From Bacteroidota bacterium (GTDB lineage: Bacteria > Bacteroidota > Bacteroidia > 2-12-FULL-35-15), in contig CANJYB010000004.1 of NCBI GenBank assembly GCA_947479085.1, positions 164,086 through 228,085 on the forward strand: a stretch of 64,000 bases of DNA, given 5' to 3'. Positions 16,410 through 25,193 of this stretch are shown piece after piece; positions within the stretch are counted from its first letter, which is position 1; each line of letters starts with the position of its first letter. A program made the position numbers and the translations under genes. The notes beneath the pieces were generated by a model. It worked only from the letters and a program-made list of their open reading frames with translations. It made no database searches and was not told the origin of the DNA.

Positions 16410-17999
16410 ATGAAAAAAGCGATTTCTTTATTTACTCTTTGTTTATCCTTGTTAAGTGTATTTGCCCAGCAAACCACTTTTCAAAAAGTGATAGGAGCAA
16501 ACTTGGGAACCCAAGAAGGCTCTTCGATTGCAGAAACATCCGATGGGGGATTTATTATTACCGGACAATCTAATTCTCCATTTTATGCAAATGGAATTTG
16601 CCTGGTCAAAACAAATGGTAATGGCGATACATTATGGACAAAAGCCATAGTACAGGGAACTTATCAGAATTATACATATTGTATTAAACAAACATTAGAT
16701 GGTGGTTATGCGATTACCGGAGCAACTAATTGTTTTAATATTAACCATCATCCTGAAATGAATTTGATGAAAACAGATTCATTAGGAAATTTTGAATGGG
16801 AAAAAACATATGAAGCTCCATATAAAAGTTGGGGTAATAGTCTTCAGCAAACCATTGATGGAGGTTATATAATAACCGGACAAGCAAATTTTGATTCTAT
16901 AAATAATAATATTTTTCTTGTAAAAACAGATGCCTTTGGAGATACTTTATGGACAAGAAATTTTTGGGGTGCTTATTACAGATATAGCTCTGAAGTATGC
17001 CAAACGAGTGACCATGGTTATATAGTGGTTGGAAATAATTATAATACCAGTTTAGGTAATAACAGTGATTTAATGTTAATTAAAACAGATTCAACAGGTA
17101 ATGTACTTTGGTCGAAAACCTATGGCGGTACTTCATTTGATGCTGGAACTTCCATTAAACTAACAATGGATGGAGGATACTTAATAGCAGGTATTACCGG
17201 TAGTTTTGGTGTTTATGGTTCAGATGTTTTATTAATGAAAACAGATATGAACGGGAATGTAATTTTTGCAAAAACATACGGGACTGGTTCTGAAGATTAT
17301 GCACTTTCTGTTTCTATAACAACCGACCATGGATATTTTTTATGTGGATATACCTGTCCAACAGTAGCTGAAATATATGACCCTTATGCCATCAAAACAG
17401 ATTCTATTGGAAACCTTGAGTGGTCTAAAACTTATGGCTATACCTATATTGACCAAACTCTATCGGGACAACAAACAACCGATGGAGGTTATGTACTTGC
17501 AGGGAATATCAGGAATTTTGCTTTTGGTGATGCCATCTATTTAATCAAAACAGATGAAAATGGAGCCACGGGGTGTTTTTGGGAACAAAATCCGGTAACT
17601 ATTGTTGGAAACCCTTCCGTACCTATTACAAATCACGTTATATTTACAGGAAGCGGAGCCGTGGTACATTCCATCGCAGATTCATTAATTCACACTTCTA
17701 GGGGGAGTCAAGAACTTCCTATGTGTTATCATGCTGGCATTTCCGAAATCCAAAATCCTCAATCCGAAATCCTAATCTCCCCCAACCCTTTCACCTCCCA
17801 AGCCACTATTACTTTTAACGAACCACAAAAGAACACCACCATAAAAATAATGGATGTAATAGGTAAAGAAATAAAAACCATCAACTTTACAGGCAAACAA
17901 TGTGAGATAGAAAAAGGAGAAATGAGAGCCGGGGTATATTTTATTAGAATAGAAGACGAACAGAAAAATGTGGTGAACAGGAAGATAGTTTTGCAATAA
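16410..17999 (+). CDS. T9SS-secreted beta-propeller-like repeat protein
   Basis: The 529-residue protein has a signal peptide (residues 1-20, ending VFAQ) and then about seven repeats of roughly 50 residues, each containing a variant of TSDGGFIITG followed by LVKTDxxGDTLWTK. These Gly-rich and Asp-rich units resemble blades of a beta-propeller. A cysteine-containing segment near 390 leads to a type A T9SS sorting domain starting LISPNPFTSQATITF and ending VVNRKIVLQ. The protein is therefore surface-attached or released. Function unknown; such repeats are usually structural or binding. It is transcribed alone. Confidence 0.85.
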   Translation: MKKAISLFTLCLSLLSVFAQQTTFQKVIGANLGTQEGSSIAETSDGGFIITGQSNSPFYANGICLVKTNGNGDTLWTKAIVQGTYQNYTYCIKQTLDGGYAITGATNCFNINHHPEMNLMKTDSLGNFEWEKTYEAPYKSWGNSLQQTIDGGYIITGQANFDSINNNIFLVKTDAFGDTLWTRNFWGAYYRYSSEVCQTSDHGYIVVGNNYNTSLGNNSDLMLIKTDSTGNVLWSKTYGGTSFDAGTSIKLTMDGGYLIAGITGSFGVYGSDVLLMKTDMNGNVIFAKTYGTGSEDYALSVSITTDHGYFLCGYTCPTVAEIYDPYAIKTDSIGNLEWSKTYGYTYIDQTLSGQQTTDGGYVLAGNIRNFAFGDAIYLIKTDENGATGCFWEQNPVTIVGNPSVPITNHVIFTGSGAVVHSIADSLIHTSRGSQELPMCYHAGISEIQNPQSEILISPNPFTSQATITFNEPQKNTTIKIMDVIGKEIKTINFTGKQCEIEKGEMRAGVYFIRIEDEQKNVVNRKIVLQ

Positions 18000-18124
18000 A
18001 CTTTTAAAATAACAACTAAACAAAGGAGGGATTTATCGTTTAGAGAGAAAAGAAGGGTAGAATTCTACCTAAATCTTCAAATTTCGCTTGAAATCCGCCC
18101 AAAAAATTAAATTTTCCTTTAGAT

Positions 18125-18154
18125 TTTGTCGTAAAGCTTATTTTTTTACCTTTG
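18125..18154 (+). promoter_or_regulatory. Promoter of the yceD-rpmF-plsX-fabH cluster
   Basis: A TACCTTTG -7 box at 18147-18154 is preceded, after 18 bases, by TTTG at 18125-18128, the -33 element. The yceD start codon follows 27 bases later. A 14-bp palindrome, GGTAGAATTCTACC, lies further upstream at 18056-18069. Confidence 0.7.
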
Positions 18155-18181
18155 CGGTCTTTTCTTTAAAACTTAAATAAA

Positions 18182-18718
18182 ATGCAAACCCGAAAAGAAT
18201 ACATTATTCAGTTTGTAGCCTTAAGCTTTGGGGAACATAAGTACGAGTTTAAAGTAAACGATAAGTTCTTTGAGCACCTTGATTATTCGGAGATTAAACA
18301 AGGTGATATAACAGTAAACCTTAACCTGCTGAAACAATCGTCCATGATGGTTCTTCAGTTCGATATTTCGGGAACTGTTAAAATGACTTGCGACTTATGT
18401 GCAACCGAGTTTGATTTGCCTATAGAGGGAAATTATAAACTGATAGTAAAAGTGGGCGGGGCGGATGATAATAAGGAAGATGATGATATTATTACCATAG
18501 CTGCAAACGAACATCAGTTAGACCTGGCTCAGTATATATATGAGTACATTACCTTGTCGTTACCTATCAAGCGCGAACATCCGCTGGATAAAAAGGGGAA
18601 ACCTACCTGCGACAAGGAAATGCTTAAAAAGGTGAAGAAGTTTTTGATTAAAGAAGAAAAAAAAGAAGAAAACACCGACCCGAGATGGGATGGATTGAAG
18701 AATATAAAATTGAATTAG
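18182..18718 (+). CDS. YceD/DUF177-family protein
   Basis: The 178-residue protein belongs to DUF177 (YceD), which almost always precedes rpmF in bacteria. It has the conserved cysteine pair in KMTCDLCATEF (Cys70 and Cys73) and a conserved C-terminal DPRWDGLKNI segment. In plants and E. coli YceD relatives have been linked to 23S rRNA processing, but its exact role is not settled. The family's linkage to L32 and lipid synthesis is intact here. A good promoter stands in front of it. Confidence 0.88.
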   Translation: MQTRKEYIIQFVALSFGEHKYEFKVNDKFFEHLDYSEIKQGDITVNLNLLKQSSMMVLQFDISGTVKMTCDLCATEFDLPIEGNYKLIVKVGGADDNKEDDDIITIAANEHQLDLAQYIYEYITLSLPIKREHPLDKKGKPTCDKEMLKKVKKFLIKEEKKEENTDPRWDGLKNIKLN

Positions 18719-18795
18719 GCAATAGCCAATAGCGAATAGGAATTAGTAAACGAAAGTAAATAATAAATAAACAATAATAAATAAACAATTAAAAA

Positions 18796-18981
18796 ATGCC
18801 ACATCCAAAGCGAAAATTATCGAGATCGAGAAGAGATAGCCGAAGAGGACAGGACAAAGCTGTAGCTTCAACCATGTCAACCTGCTCTAACTGCGGAGCT
18901 CCAACCTTATACCACCGTGTGTGCGGTGAGTGCGGTTATTACAGAGGAAAACTAGCAATAGAGAAAAAAGCAGCAGTTTAG
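18796..18981 (+). CDS. rpmF: 50S ribosomal protein L32
   Basis: The 61-residue protein is a small basic ribosomal component of the large subunit. It starts MPHPKRKLSRSR and carries a zinc-ribbon with Cys30, Cys33, Cys43 and Cys46 (CSNC and CGEC), so this is the zinc-binding form of L32. It lies between yceD and plsX, the widely conserved order that ties ribosome and phospholipid synthesis together. Confidence 0.97.
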   Translation: MPHPKRKLSRSRRDSRRGQDKAVASTMSTCSNCGAPTLYHRVCGECGYYRGKLAIEKKAAV

Positions 18982-19078
18982 TTAATTGAGTAATTGGGGT
19001 AAGTAAGGTAATTTGGGCTATGCCTTAATTTTACTTAATTACCTCAATTGCCTGAAAACTTAATTACCCAATTACCAT
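18981..19078. repeat. Inverted repeat with TAATTA/ATTACC-type words
   Basis: The left half (about 18982-19018) and the right half (about 19027-19078) are imperfect complements made of variants of TTAATTGAGTAATTGG and TAATTACC. The element fills the rpmF-plsX gap, ending right at the plsX start. It has the same architecture as the AAAGTCC and CGCGAAGG elements elsewhere in the window. Confidence 0.55.
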
Positions 19079-19080
19079 AT

Positions 19081-20019
19081 ATGAAGATAGGTATAGATAT
19101 TATGGGCGGTGATTTCGCACCCGAAGCTCCTATTTTAGGAGCAGTTAATGCTTATAATGAATTACCCAAAGAGGTAAGAATTGTTTTAATAGGGGATAAA
19201 ACCCGCATTTTAGCAGGGCTTGCACAACATAATGCAGATGCATCCAATTTTGATATAGTGGATGCCCCTGAAGTAATAGGCATGGGCGAACATCCTACCA
19301 AAGCTTTCTCACAAAAACCCAACTCCAGTATTGCAGTTGGGTTTCATCTTTTAAAAGAGGGAAAGATTGATGCTTTTGCCAGCAACGGAAATACCGGTGC
19401 AATGCTTATTGGCTGCATGTTTACCATAAAAACCATTGCCGGAATTATTCGTCCGTGTATTACCACCATTCTTCCGAAAGAACATGGAGGGGTAGGTTTA
19501 ATATTAGATGTTGGTATTAATGCTGATTGTAAACCGGATGTATTATACCAGTTTGGTGTATTGGGCTCTATCCTTGCCGAATTTGTGTATGGTATAAAAA
19601 ATCCTAAAGTAGGTTTATTGAATATAGGCGAAGAGCCTGAAAAAGGCAACCTGGTGGCCCAGGCAGCTCATGGTTTGATGAAAGATTCCAAAGATTTTAA
19701 TTTTATCGGAAATGTGGAAGGGCGTGATGTGTTTAACGACAAGGCTGATGTAATAGTATGCGATGGGTTTACAGGCAATGTGGCATTAAAACAACAGGAA
19801 GCATTTTACGAACTGATACAAAGAAGAGGAATAAAAGATGAATATTTCGAAAGGTTCAATTATGAAATATACGGTGGAACTCCTGTATTGGGAATTAACT
19901 CCACTGTAATGATTGGTCACGGAATATCAAATGATTTTGCAGTAAAAAACATGATTTTGCTTACCAAAGATGTGGTGGAAGCAAAATTACCGGAGAAGAT
20001 AAAAAACGTATTTCAATAA
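19081..20019 (+). CDS. plsX: Phosphate acyltransferase PlsX
   Basis: I start at the ATG at 19081, giving 312 residues that begin MKIGIDIMGGDFAPEAP, the classical PlsX N-terminus; an in-frame ATG at 19048 would add 11 residues encoded within the intergenic repeat. PlsX converts acyl-ACP to acyl-phosphate, the first step of the PlsX/PlsY route to phosphatidic acid. Recognisable segments include SNGNTGAML, the Gly-rich GLILDVGINADCKP and VCDGFTGNVALK. It sits upstream of fabH with a 9-base gap, so membrane-lipid genes are co-transcribed. Confidence 0.96.
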   Translation: MKIGIDIMGGDFAPEAPILGAVNAYNELPKEVRIVLIGDKTRILAGLAQHNADASNFDIVDAPEVIGMGEHPTKAFSQKPNSSIAVGFHLLKEGKIDAFASNGNTGAMLIGCMFTIKTIAGIIRPCITTILPKEHGGVGLILDVGINADCKPDVLYQFGVLGSILAEFVYGIKNPKVGLLNIGEEPEKGNLVAQAAHGLMKDSKDFNFIGNVEGRDVFNDKADVIVCDGFTGNVALKQQEAFYELIQRRGIKDEYFERFNYEIYGGTPVLGINSTVMIGHGISNDFAVKNMILLTKDVVEAKLPEKIKNVFQ

Positions 20020-20028
20020 CTATTAATA

Positions 20029-21015
20029 ATGAAAATAACCGCTGCTATTACCGCTGTTGCGGGTTACGTACCAGAATACGTTCTTTCCAATTCTGAATTG
20101 GAAAAATTAGTTCCTACTACTTCCGAATGGATAGAAAGCAGAACCGGAATTAAGGAGCGCAGAATATTAAAGGGCGAAGGACTTGGAACATCGGATATGT
20201 GTGTGGAAGCAATTAACTTGCTTTTGAAAAAACGGGGAATTGCCGCTACCGAAATAGACATGATAATAGTGGGTACGGTTACACCTGATTTTGTGTTCCC
20301 TTCCACTTCCAATGTTATTTGTGATAAAGTAGGGGCAACCAATGCGTGGGGATATGACCTTTCGGCAGCCTGTTCAGGGTTTGTGTTCGGTCTGGTAACC
20401 GGGTCTCAGTTTATTGAAACAGGAAAATACAAAAAAGTAATAGTAGTAGGAGCTGATAAAATGTCGGCCATACTTGATTATACTGACCGTTCGACCTGCA
20501 TTATTTTTGGTGATGGGGCAGGGGCAGTATTGCTTGAACCTAACACCGAAGGTTATGGAGTTGTAGATTCCATTCTTGGAGTGGACGGTTCTGGAAGAAA
20601 ATACCTGCATCAAAAAGCAGGAGGTTCAGTAAAACCTCCTACACATGAAACGGTAGATGCGCGCGAACATTTTGTTTACCAGGACGGACAACCGGTTTTT
20701 AAAAGAGCGGTTGTTGGAATGGCTGATGTTTCGGCAGAAATAATGAAGAAAAATGATTTAAAATCAGAAGACATCAGCTGGTTGGTTCCTCACCAGGCAA
20801 ACAAAAGAATTATTGATGTTACCGCTGAACGAATGGGATTACCTTCGGAAAAGGTAATGCTGAACATTCAGCGTTATGGAAATACCACCGCAGGAACCAT
20901 TCCACTGTGTTTATGGGATTACGAAAGCCAGTTAAAAAAGGGAGATAACTTAATTATTTCTACATTTGGTGCAGGATTTACATGGGGAGCAGTTTATGTA
21001 AAATGGGCCTACTAA
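20029..21015 (+). CDS. fabH: Beta-ketoacyl-ACP synthase III
   Basis: The 328-residue enzyme condenses an acyl-CoA primer with malonyl-ACP to start fatty acid synthesis. The catalytic triad is visible as Cys115 (SAACSGFVFG), His255 (LVPHQANKR) and Asn285 (RYGNTTAGT). The N-terminal ESRTGIKERR motif and C-terminal GAGFTWGAVYVKW are typical. It lies 9 bases after plsX and 73 bases before accB. The Bacteroidota type may favour branched-chain primers, but specificity cannot be read here. Confidence 0.97.
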   Translation: MKITAAITAVAGYVPEYVLSNSELEKLVPTTSEWIESRTGIKERRILKGEGLGTSDMCVEAINLLLKKRGIAATEIDMIIVGTVTPDFVFPSTSNVICDKVGATNAWGYDLSAACSGFVFGLVTGSQFIETGKYKKVIVVGADKMSAILDYTDRSTCIIFGDGAGAVLLEPNTEGYGVVDSILGVDGSGRKYLHQKAGGSVKPPTHETVDAREHFVYQDGQPVFKRAVVGMADVSAEIMKKNDLKSEDISWLVPHQANKRIIDVTAERMGLPSEKVMLNIQRYGNTTAGTIPLCLWDYESQLKKGDNLIISTFGAGFTWGAVYVKWAY

Positions 21016-21088
21016 AAGAAACGTTGCAAAGTTAATATTCAAAAGACAATAGTTAATTTATCAAAATAACAATTTAATAAAACAGAAG

Positions 21089-21577
21089 ATGAAACTAAAC
21101 GAAATTCAGGACCTGATAAAGTTTGTTGCTAAATCAGGTGTTAGCGAGGTGGAGGTAGAAACCAAGGATATTAAAATTATTATAAAAACTCCAGCTAGCA
21201 AATCAAAAGACCTTCCTGTGGTTCAGCAGGCAGCACCGGTTCAAACTGCTGCTCCTGTGGTTCACCAGATAGCTGCGCCAGTGGCTGAAACTAAAGCACT
21301 GGAAGTAAAACCAGCAGCTGTGGCTGATGATGCTAAATATGTTACCATCAAATCTCCAATGATTGGAACATTTTATCGTTCCCCTTCGGCAGACAAACCA
21401 CCGTTTGTTAATGTAGGAGACGATATTACAGCCGGACAAACTGTATGTATTATTGAAGCGATGAAGTTATTCAACGAAATAGAGTCAGACATTAAAGGGA
21501 AAATTGTAAAAGTGTTGGTGAACGATGCCACCCCGGTGGAATACGACCAGCCTTTGTTTTTAGTGGACCCTTCATAA
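21089..21577 (+). CDS. accB: Biotin carboxyl carrier protein of acetyl-CoA carboxylase
   Basis: The 162-residue protein has an N-terminal helical part, a Pro/Ala-rich hinge (about 45-80) and a C-terminal biotinyl domain. The biotin attachment lysine is Lys126 in EAMKLFNEIE, and the preceding KSPMIGTFYRSPSADKPPFV shows the protruding thumb of the true BCCP. It carries carboxyl groups between biotin carboxylase (AccC, next gene) and carboxyltransferase. The order fabH-accB-accC is preserved. Confidence 0.96.
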   Translation: MKLNEIQDLIKFVAKSGVSEVEVETKDIKIIIKTPASKSKDLPVVQQAAPVQTAAPVVHQIAAPVAETKALEVKPAAVADDAKYVTIKSPMIGTFYRSPSADKPPFVNVGDDITAGQTVCIIEAMKLFNEIESDIKGKIVKVLVNDATPVEYDQPLFLVDPS

Positions 21578-21581
21578 AACA

Positions 21582-21680
21582 AGTCTAAAGTTCAAAGTTA
21601 GAAAGTCCAAAGTTGTGTTTAAGGTAAAACATAATTTCCGGTTAGCCAACTTTGAACTTTGGACTTTTCAACTTTAAACT
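21582..21680. repeat. Inverted repeat with AAAGTCCAAAGTT-type words
   Basis: The arms (about 21582-21615 and 21645-21680) are imperfect complements made of the same CAAAGTT/AAAGTCC words as the element at 14381. The loop is longer here (about 30 bases). It lies in the accB-accC gap inside a transcription unit, so it is not simply an end-of-operon terminator. Confidence 0.6.
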
Positions 21681-21689
21681 GAAAAAAAT

Positions 21690-23030
21690 ATGTTCAAGAA
21701 AATATTAATAGCAAACAGAGGAGAAATTGCGTTACGTATTATACGTACGTGCAAAGAAATGGGCATACAGACAGTAGCTGTTTATTCTACTGCTGATAAA
21801 GAATCTCTTCACGTAAAATTTGCAGATGAGGCGGTTTGTATCGGACCTCCTCCCTCCAAAGAATCGTATTTAAATATTCCAAGTATAATATCTGCTGCTG
21901 AAATTACCAACTCTGATGCTATTCATCCGGGTTATGGTTTCTTGTCTGAGAACGCTAAGTTTTCAAAGATATGCCAGGAACATGATATTAAATTTATCGG
22001 GGCTTCTCCGGAAATGATAAATTCCATGGGAGACAAAGCATCTGCTAAAGCAACCATGATTGCTGCAGGTGTTCCTTGCGTTCCTGGTTCGGACGGGTTA
22101 CTGGAAAGTGCTGCACAGGCAATTGAACTGGCACCTAAAGTAGGTTACCCTGTAATTATTAAAGCAACTGCCGGTGGTGGTGGAAGAGGTATGCGTATTG
22201 TCTGGAAACCGGAAGAAATGGAAGCATTGTATGATTCTGCTTTTAAAGAAGCAGAAGCGGCTTTTGGAAATGGTGCCATGTATATGGAAAAATACATTGA
22301 AGAACCTCGCCATATTGAAATTCAGATAGTAGGTGACCAATACGGAAAAGCTTGTCATTTGTCGGAAAGAGATTGTTCTATTCAAAGACGCCATCAGAAA
22401 TTAATGGAAGAAACTCCTTCACCGTTTATGACAGACGAGCTGCGTGAAGCAATGGGGGCAGCTGCTATTAAAGCTGCCATGGCTGTGAAATATGAGGGAG
22501 TAGGTACGGTAGAGTTTTTGGTAGACAAACACCGTAAGTTTTATTTTATGGAAATGAATACCCGTATTCAGGTGGAACATCCTATTACCGAAGAGGTGAT
22601 TAACTATGATTTAATTCGCGAACAGATATTAGTGGCAGCAGGTGTGCCTATTTCCGGTAAAAATTATTTCCCACAATTGCACGCCATCGAATGCCGGATA
22701 AATGCAGAAGACCCGTTTAATAATTTCCGTCCGTCACCAGGCAAGATTACTAACCTTCATACTCCGGGTGGACACGGTATCAGGGTAGATTCGCATATCT
22801 ATTCAGGATACACCATTCCTCCTAATTACGATAGCATGGTGGCTAAACTTATTACTGTGGCTCAAACAAGGGAAGAAGCTATCGCTAAAATGCACCGGGC
22901 GCTGAGTGAATACGTTATAGAAGGTGTAAAAACCACTATTCCTTTTCACCTGAAATTAATGAAAGACGAAAACTTTATCAAAGGAAATTATACCACAAAG
23001 TTTTTAGAGGGCTTTGACTTAACCGAATAA
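21690..23030 (+). CDS. accC: Biotin carboxylase subunit of acetyl-CoA carboxylase
   Basis: The 446-residue ATP-grasp enzyme carboxylates the biotin of AccB using bicarbonate and ATP. It begins [21 protein letters not shown]. Conserved segments follow: [13 protein letters not shown], the glycine loop [14 protein letters not shown], the [16 protein letters not shown] core and [17 protein letters not shown] with the catalytic Arg and Glu. Length matches AccC. It ends the lipid-synthesis run; a hairpin follows 16 bases after the stop. Confidence 0.97.
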   Translation: MFKKILIANRGEIALRIIRTCKEMGIQTVAVYSTADKESLHVKFADEAVCIGPPPSKESYLNIPSIISAAEITNSDAIHPGYGFLSENAKFSKICQEHDIKFIGASPEMINSMGDKASAKATMIAAGVPCVPGSDGLLESAAQAIELAPKVGYPVIIKATAGGGGRGMRIVWKPEEMEALYDSAFKEAEAAFGNGAMYMEKYIEEPRHIEIQIVGDQYGKACHLSERDCSIQRRHQKLMEETPSPFMTDELREAMGAAAIKAAMAVKYEGVGTVEFLVDKHRKFYFMEMNTRIQVEHPITEEVINYDLIREQILVAAGVPISGKNYFPQLHAIECRINAEDPFNNFRPSPGKITNLHTPGGHGIRVDSHIYSGYTIPPNYDSMVAKLITVAQTREEAIAKMHRALSEYVIEGVKTTIPFHLKLMKDENFIKGNYTTKFLEGFDLTE

Positions 23031-23046
23031 AAATAGTAGACAATAT

Positions 23047-23080
23047 AAACCTTCAAGGTTCTAAAAAACCTTGAAGGTTT
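23047..23080. repeat. Perfect 14-bp inverted repeat after accC
   Basis: AAACCTTCAAGGTT and AACCTTGAAGGTTT are perfect complements around CTAAAA. Each arm also contains its own near-palindrome CCTTCAAGG. No T-tract follows (GATACCC), so it is a hairpin-forming repeat rather than a canonical terminator. Confidence 0.7.
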
Positions 23081-23102
23081 GATACCCATTAAAATATAAA
23101 CC

Positions 23103-23591
23103 ATGAAAAAATTATTATTTGTACCACTTATCGCTTTGTTTTCAGCTTGTGGAAATAACAATCCGGAAACAAAAAACGAAACAGCAACTAAAGATACGAC
23201 TCTTCAATATTTCGGTGATTCAATAACCACGGAAGGTGCTTTAGCAGCTGACCAACTTTCTACGATGATGAAAGGAAAGGATTCAATGAAAGTGAAACTT
23301 ACCGGAACGATAGAGGCCGTTTGTCAGAAAAAGGGCTGTTGGATGAACATTGGTATTGGTAATAACCAATCCATGAAAGTACGTTTTAAGGATTATGCTT
23401 TTTTTGTTCCAAAAGATGCTTCCGGAAAAATGGTTTACATGGAAGGGGTAGCTAAAACAGACACCACTTCAGTAGCAGAACTGAAACACTATGCAGAAGA
23501 TGGTGGAAAATCAAAAGAAGAAATCGCAAAAATTACTGAACCTGAAATAAACATTGGTTTTGAAGCAAATGGTGTTATTATCAAAAAATAA
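23103..23591 (+). CDS. DUF4920-family lipoprotein
   Basis: The 162-residue product has a lipobox FSAC (Cys16) after a short signal peptide. The mature part contains the DUF4920 pattern: YFGDSITTEGALAADQL, then VKLTGTIEAVCQKKGCWMNI with two cysteines, and VRFKDYAFFVP. The VCQKKGCWM segment resembles the DUF4920 OB-like fold, which may bind metal or oxidised sulfur; the function is not established. Its end overlaps the start of the next lipoprotein gene, so the two are translationally coupled. Confidence 0.82.
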   Translation: MKKLLFVPLIALFSACGNNNPETKNETATKDTTLQYFGDSITTEGALAADQLSTMMKGKDSMKVKLTGTIEAVCQKKGCWMNIGIGNNQSMKVRFKDYAFFVPKDASGKMVYMEGVAKTDTTSVAELKHYAEDGGKSKEEIAKITEPEINIGFEANGVIIKK

Positions 23592-24057
23592 GTTTTTTGT
23601 AATAACTTTATTGCTTAGTGGTACCGTGTTGTTAACACGATGTAATAGCAACAAGGAAAGCGAAACCAAGGAAACCTCAACTACAGATACTGCCACCTGT
23701 TCGAGTAAAAAGATAAATCCTAACGGAGACAGTGAACTTGCCTTATTAATGCGCAAAATGATTCAGTCTTCGGCAAGTTTAAAAGAGTTGGTAAAACAAG
23801 GTAAGCTTCCTGATAAATTTCCTGAAGAGTTTTTAAAGATACATACAGCAAAACCTACGGATTCGGACACAAAAAAAGCCAGCTTTGATGGTTTTGCAAC
23901 AAATTACTTGGATAACCTGAACACATTTTACCATTCTCCGAAGGAAGAACTAACCAAAAATTATAACGCAGTTATTAATTCATGTGTTAGTTGCCATTCA
24001 GAACATTGCCCAGGGCCTATTAAGGCAATCAAAAAATTATCTATTACTCAATACTAA
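23569..24057 (+). CDS. Mono-heme cytochrome-like lipoprotein
   Basis: I choose the ATG at 23569, giving 162 residues with a signal segment and lipobox LLTRC (Cys25); an in-frame ATG at 23554 would lengthen the N-terminus by five. The coding start overlaps the DUF4920 gene end by 23 bases. The C-terminal part carries a single CxxCH heme-attachment motif, CVSCH, near residue 147, followed by SEHCPGP. The preceding helical region (SELALLMRKMIQSSASLKELVKQGK) resembles the four-helix cytochrome c' type arrangement seen in some periplasmic proteins, but I cannot confirm the fold. It is probably a membrane-anchored periplasmic electron-transfer or sensor protein. Confidence 0.75.
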   Translation: MVLLSKNKFFVITLLLSGTVLLTRCNSNKESETKETSTTDTATCSSKKINPNGDSELALLMRKMIQSSASLKELVKQGKLPDKFPEEFLKIHTAKPTDSDTKKASFDGFATNYLDNLNTFYHSPKEELTKNYNAVINSCVSCHSEHCPGPIKAIKKLSITQY

Positions 24058-24101
24058 GGATATTAAGATTATTTCATTTGAGAGAATAATAGTTTATAAA
24101 A

Positions 24102-24140
24102 ATAAAAACCCCTTTATGTTTGACATAAAGGGGTTTTTAT
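24102..24140. terminator. Bidirectional intrinsic terminator
   Basis: ATAAAAACCCCTTTATGT and ACATAAAGGGGTTTTTAT are almost perfect complements with a tiny loop, flanked by A-runs and T-runs on both sides. It serves the converging lipoprotein gene (+) and the anti-sigma-like gene (-). Confidence 0.9.
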
Positions 24141-24158
24141 TTGATTAAAAGTAGGCTT

Positions 24159-25178
24159 TTATCTTATTAAACTAATTCTTCCTTTTGATTCGTACTTTTT
24201 ACCGTCTTTCCCTTCTGCGGTTTGTATATATATGTACACCCCCTCTTCAGCATCTTTACCTTTTTTGTTGGTTCCATCCCATCTTCCACCTGCCTTATCA
24301 CATTCAAAAACAACATTTCCCTTCATGTCGAATACCTGACCTGTCATTCTAACAATATTGTTTCCGTTAAAGGTAAACACATCGTTTAATCCATCACCAT
24401 TAGGAGTAAGTTCTCTTGGAACAGCAGATAAGGAAGAATTTCCGGTAACCTCTATTTTGGCACTGTCTATTTGTGTTTTTCCTTCAGCATCGGTAGAAGT
24501 AAGAACAACAGTGTAAATACCCGGATTTTCAAAAACATGCACCGGATTAGCTCCTTTATCTTCTTTTTTACCATCATTGTATTTCCATCTGTTAACTGTA
24601 CCTTTTCCTGTATTTGATAAAGTGACAATTAAAGGCACTGTTCCACCAATGGGGCTTGCAAAAATAGAAGCAACAGGTTCTCCTGAAAATGCATTTATTA
24701 CAGACTGAATTTTCTTCTTGTCTTTGCTAAATGGTTGAATCACCACTTTTGTTTCCTGCATCTTTTGCTCAACCGGAACAATAGTAGTGGCAGGTTTTTG
24801 ATTATCTGCAATAGTTTCCGTTGACGGCTTATCAGTTTTTACCGATTCGGGTTTAATATCTATATCTATAATCGGGCTAACGGATGGTTTTTCAACCGGG
24901 GTAACAGCACTCTTGTTCTCATTTGTAGCCGTTCCGGTATTCTTTACTGCGTTACCGGTCCAATGCATAACACCAACGGTGCCAATAACAGTAGCAACAG
25001 AAGAAACAATAGCAACAATAGTATTTGTACCAATTTTGTTGATAATGGCCTTTCCAATAAACCCTAACCCCACTCCTTTCAATCCGGTTTTAATATTTGA
25101 CCAGACACTCGGACTCACTTCTGCTTCAAAATCCTCAAAGGATTTTTTAAACAAATCTTCCATACTATCTTTCTTCAT
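24159..25178 (-). CDS. Membrane protein with PKD and gliding-type C-terminal domain, probable anti-sigma partner
   Basis: The 339-residue protein follows an ECF sigma gene with a 15-base gap, the usual place for an anti-sigma factor. It opens with MEDLFKKSFEDFEAEVSPSVWSNI, an amphipathic N-terminus seen in Bacteroidota anti-sigma-like proteins. A single membrane segment is near residues 52-72 (TIVAIVSSVATVIGTVGVMHW) and there is no cleavable signal. After a Thr/Pro/Lys-rich linker (80-160) comes a PKD-like fold (about 170-245, VNRWKYNDGKKEDKGANPVHVFENPGIYTVVL, read in short pieces). It ends in a gliding-associated C-terminal domain with LTPNGDGLNDVFTF and GGRWDGTNKKG. Such CHU_C-like domains are normally sorting signals for T9SS cargo, so their place on a membrane-tethered protein is unusual. 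Confidence 0.75.
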   Translation of the reverse strand: MKKDSMEDLFKKSFEDFEAEVSPSVWSNIKTGLKGVGLGFIGKAIINKIGTNTIVAIVSSVATVIGTVGVMHWTGNAVKNTGTATNENKSAVTPVEKPSVSPIIDIDIKPESVKTDKPSTETIADNQKPATTIVPVEQKMQETKVVIQPFSKDKKKIQSVINAFSGEPVASIFASPIGGTVPLIVTLSNTGKGTVNRWKYNDGKKEDKGANPVHVFENPGIYTVVLTSTDAEGKTQIDSAKIEVTGNSSLSAVPRELTPNGDGLNDVFTFNGNNIVRMTGQVFDMKGNVVFECDKAGGRWDGTNKKGKDAEEGVYIYIQTAEGKDGKKYESKGRISLIR

Positions 25179-25193
25179 AAATCTTTCTTTGTA

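Noticed and set aside
18056..18069. 14-bp palindrome upstream of yceD as an operator
   Set aside because: It lies about 80 bases upstream of the promoter box and has no nearby regulator; too weak to claim.
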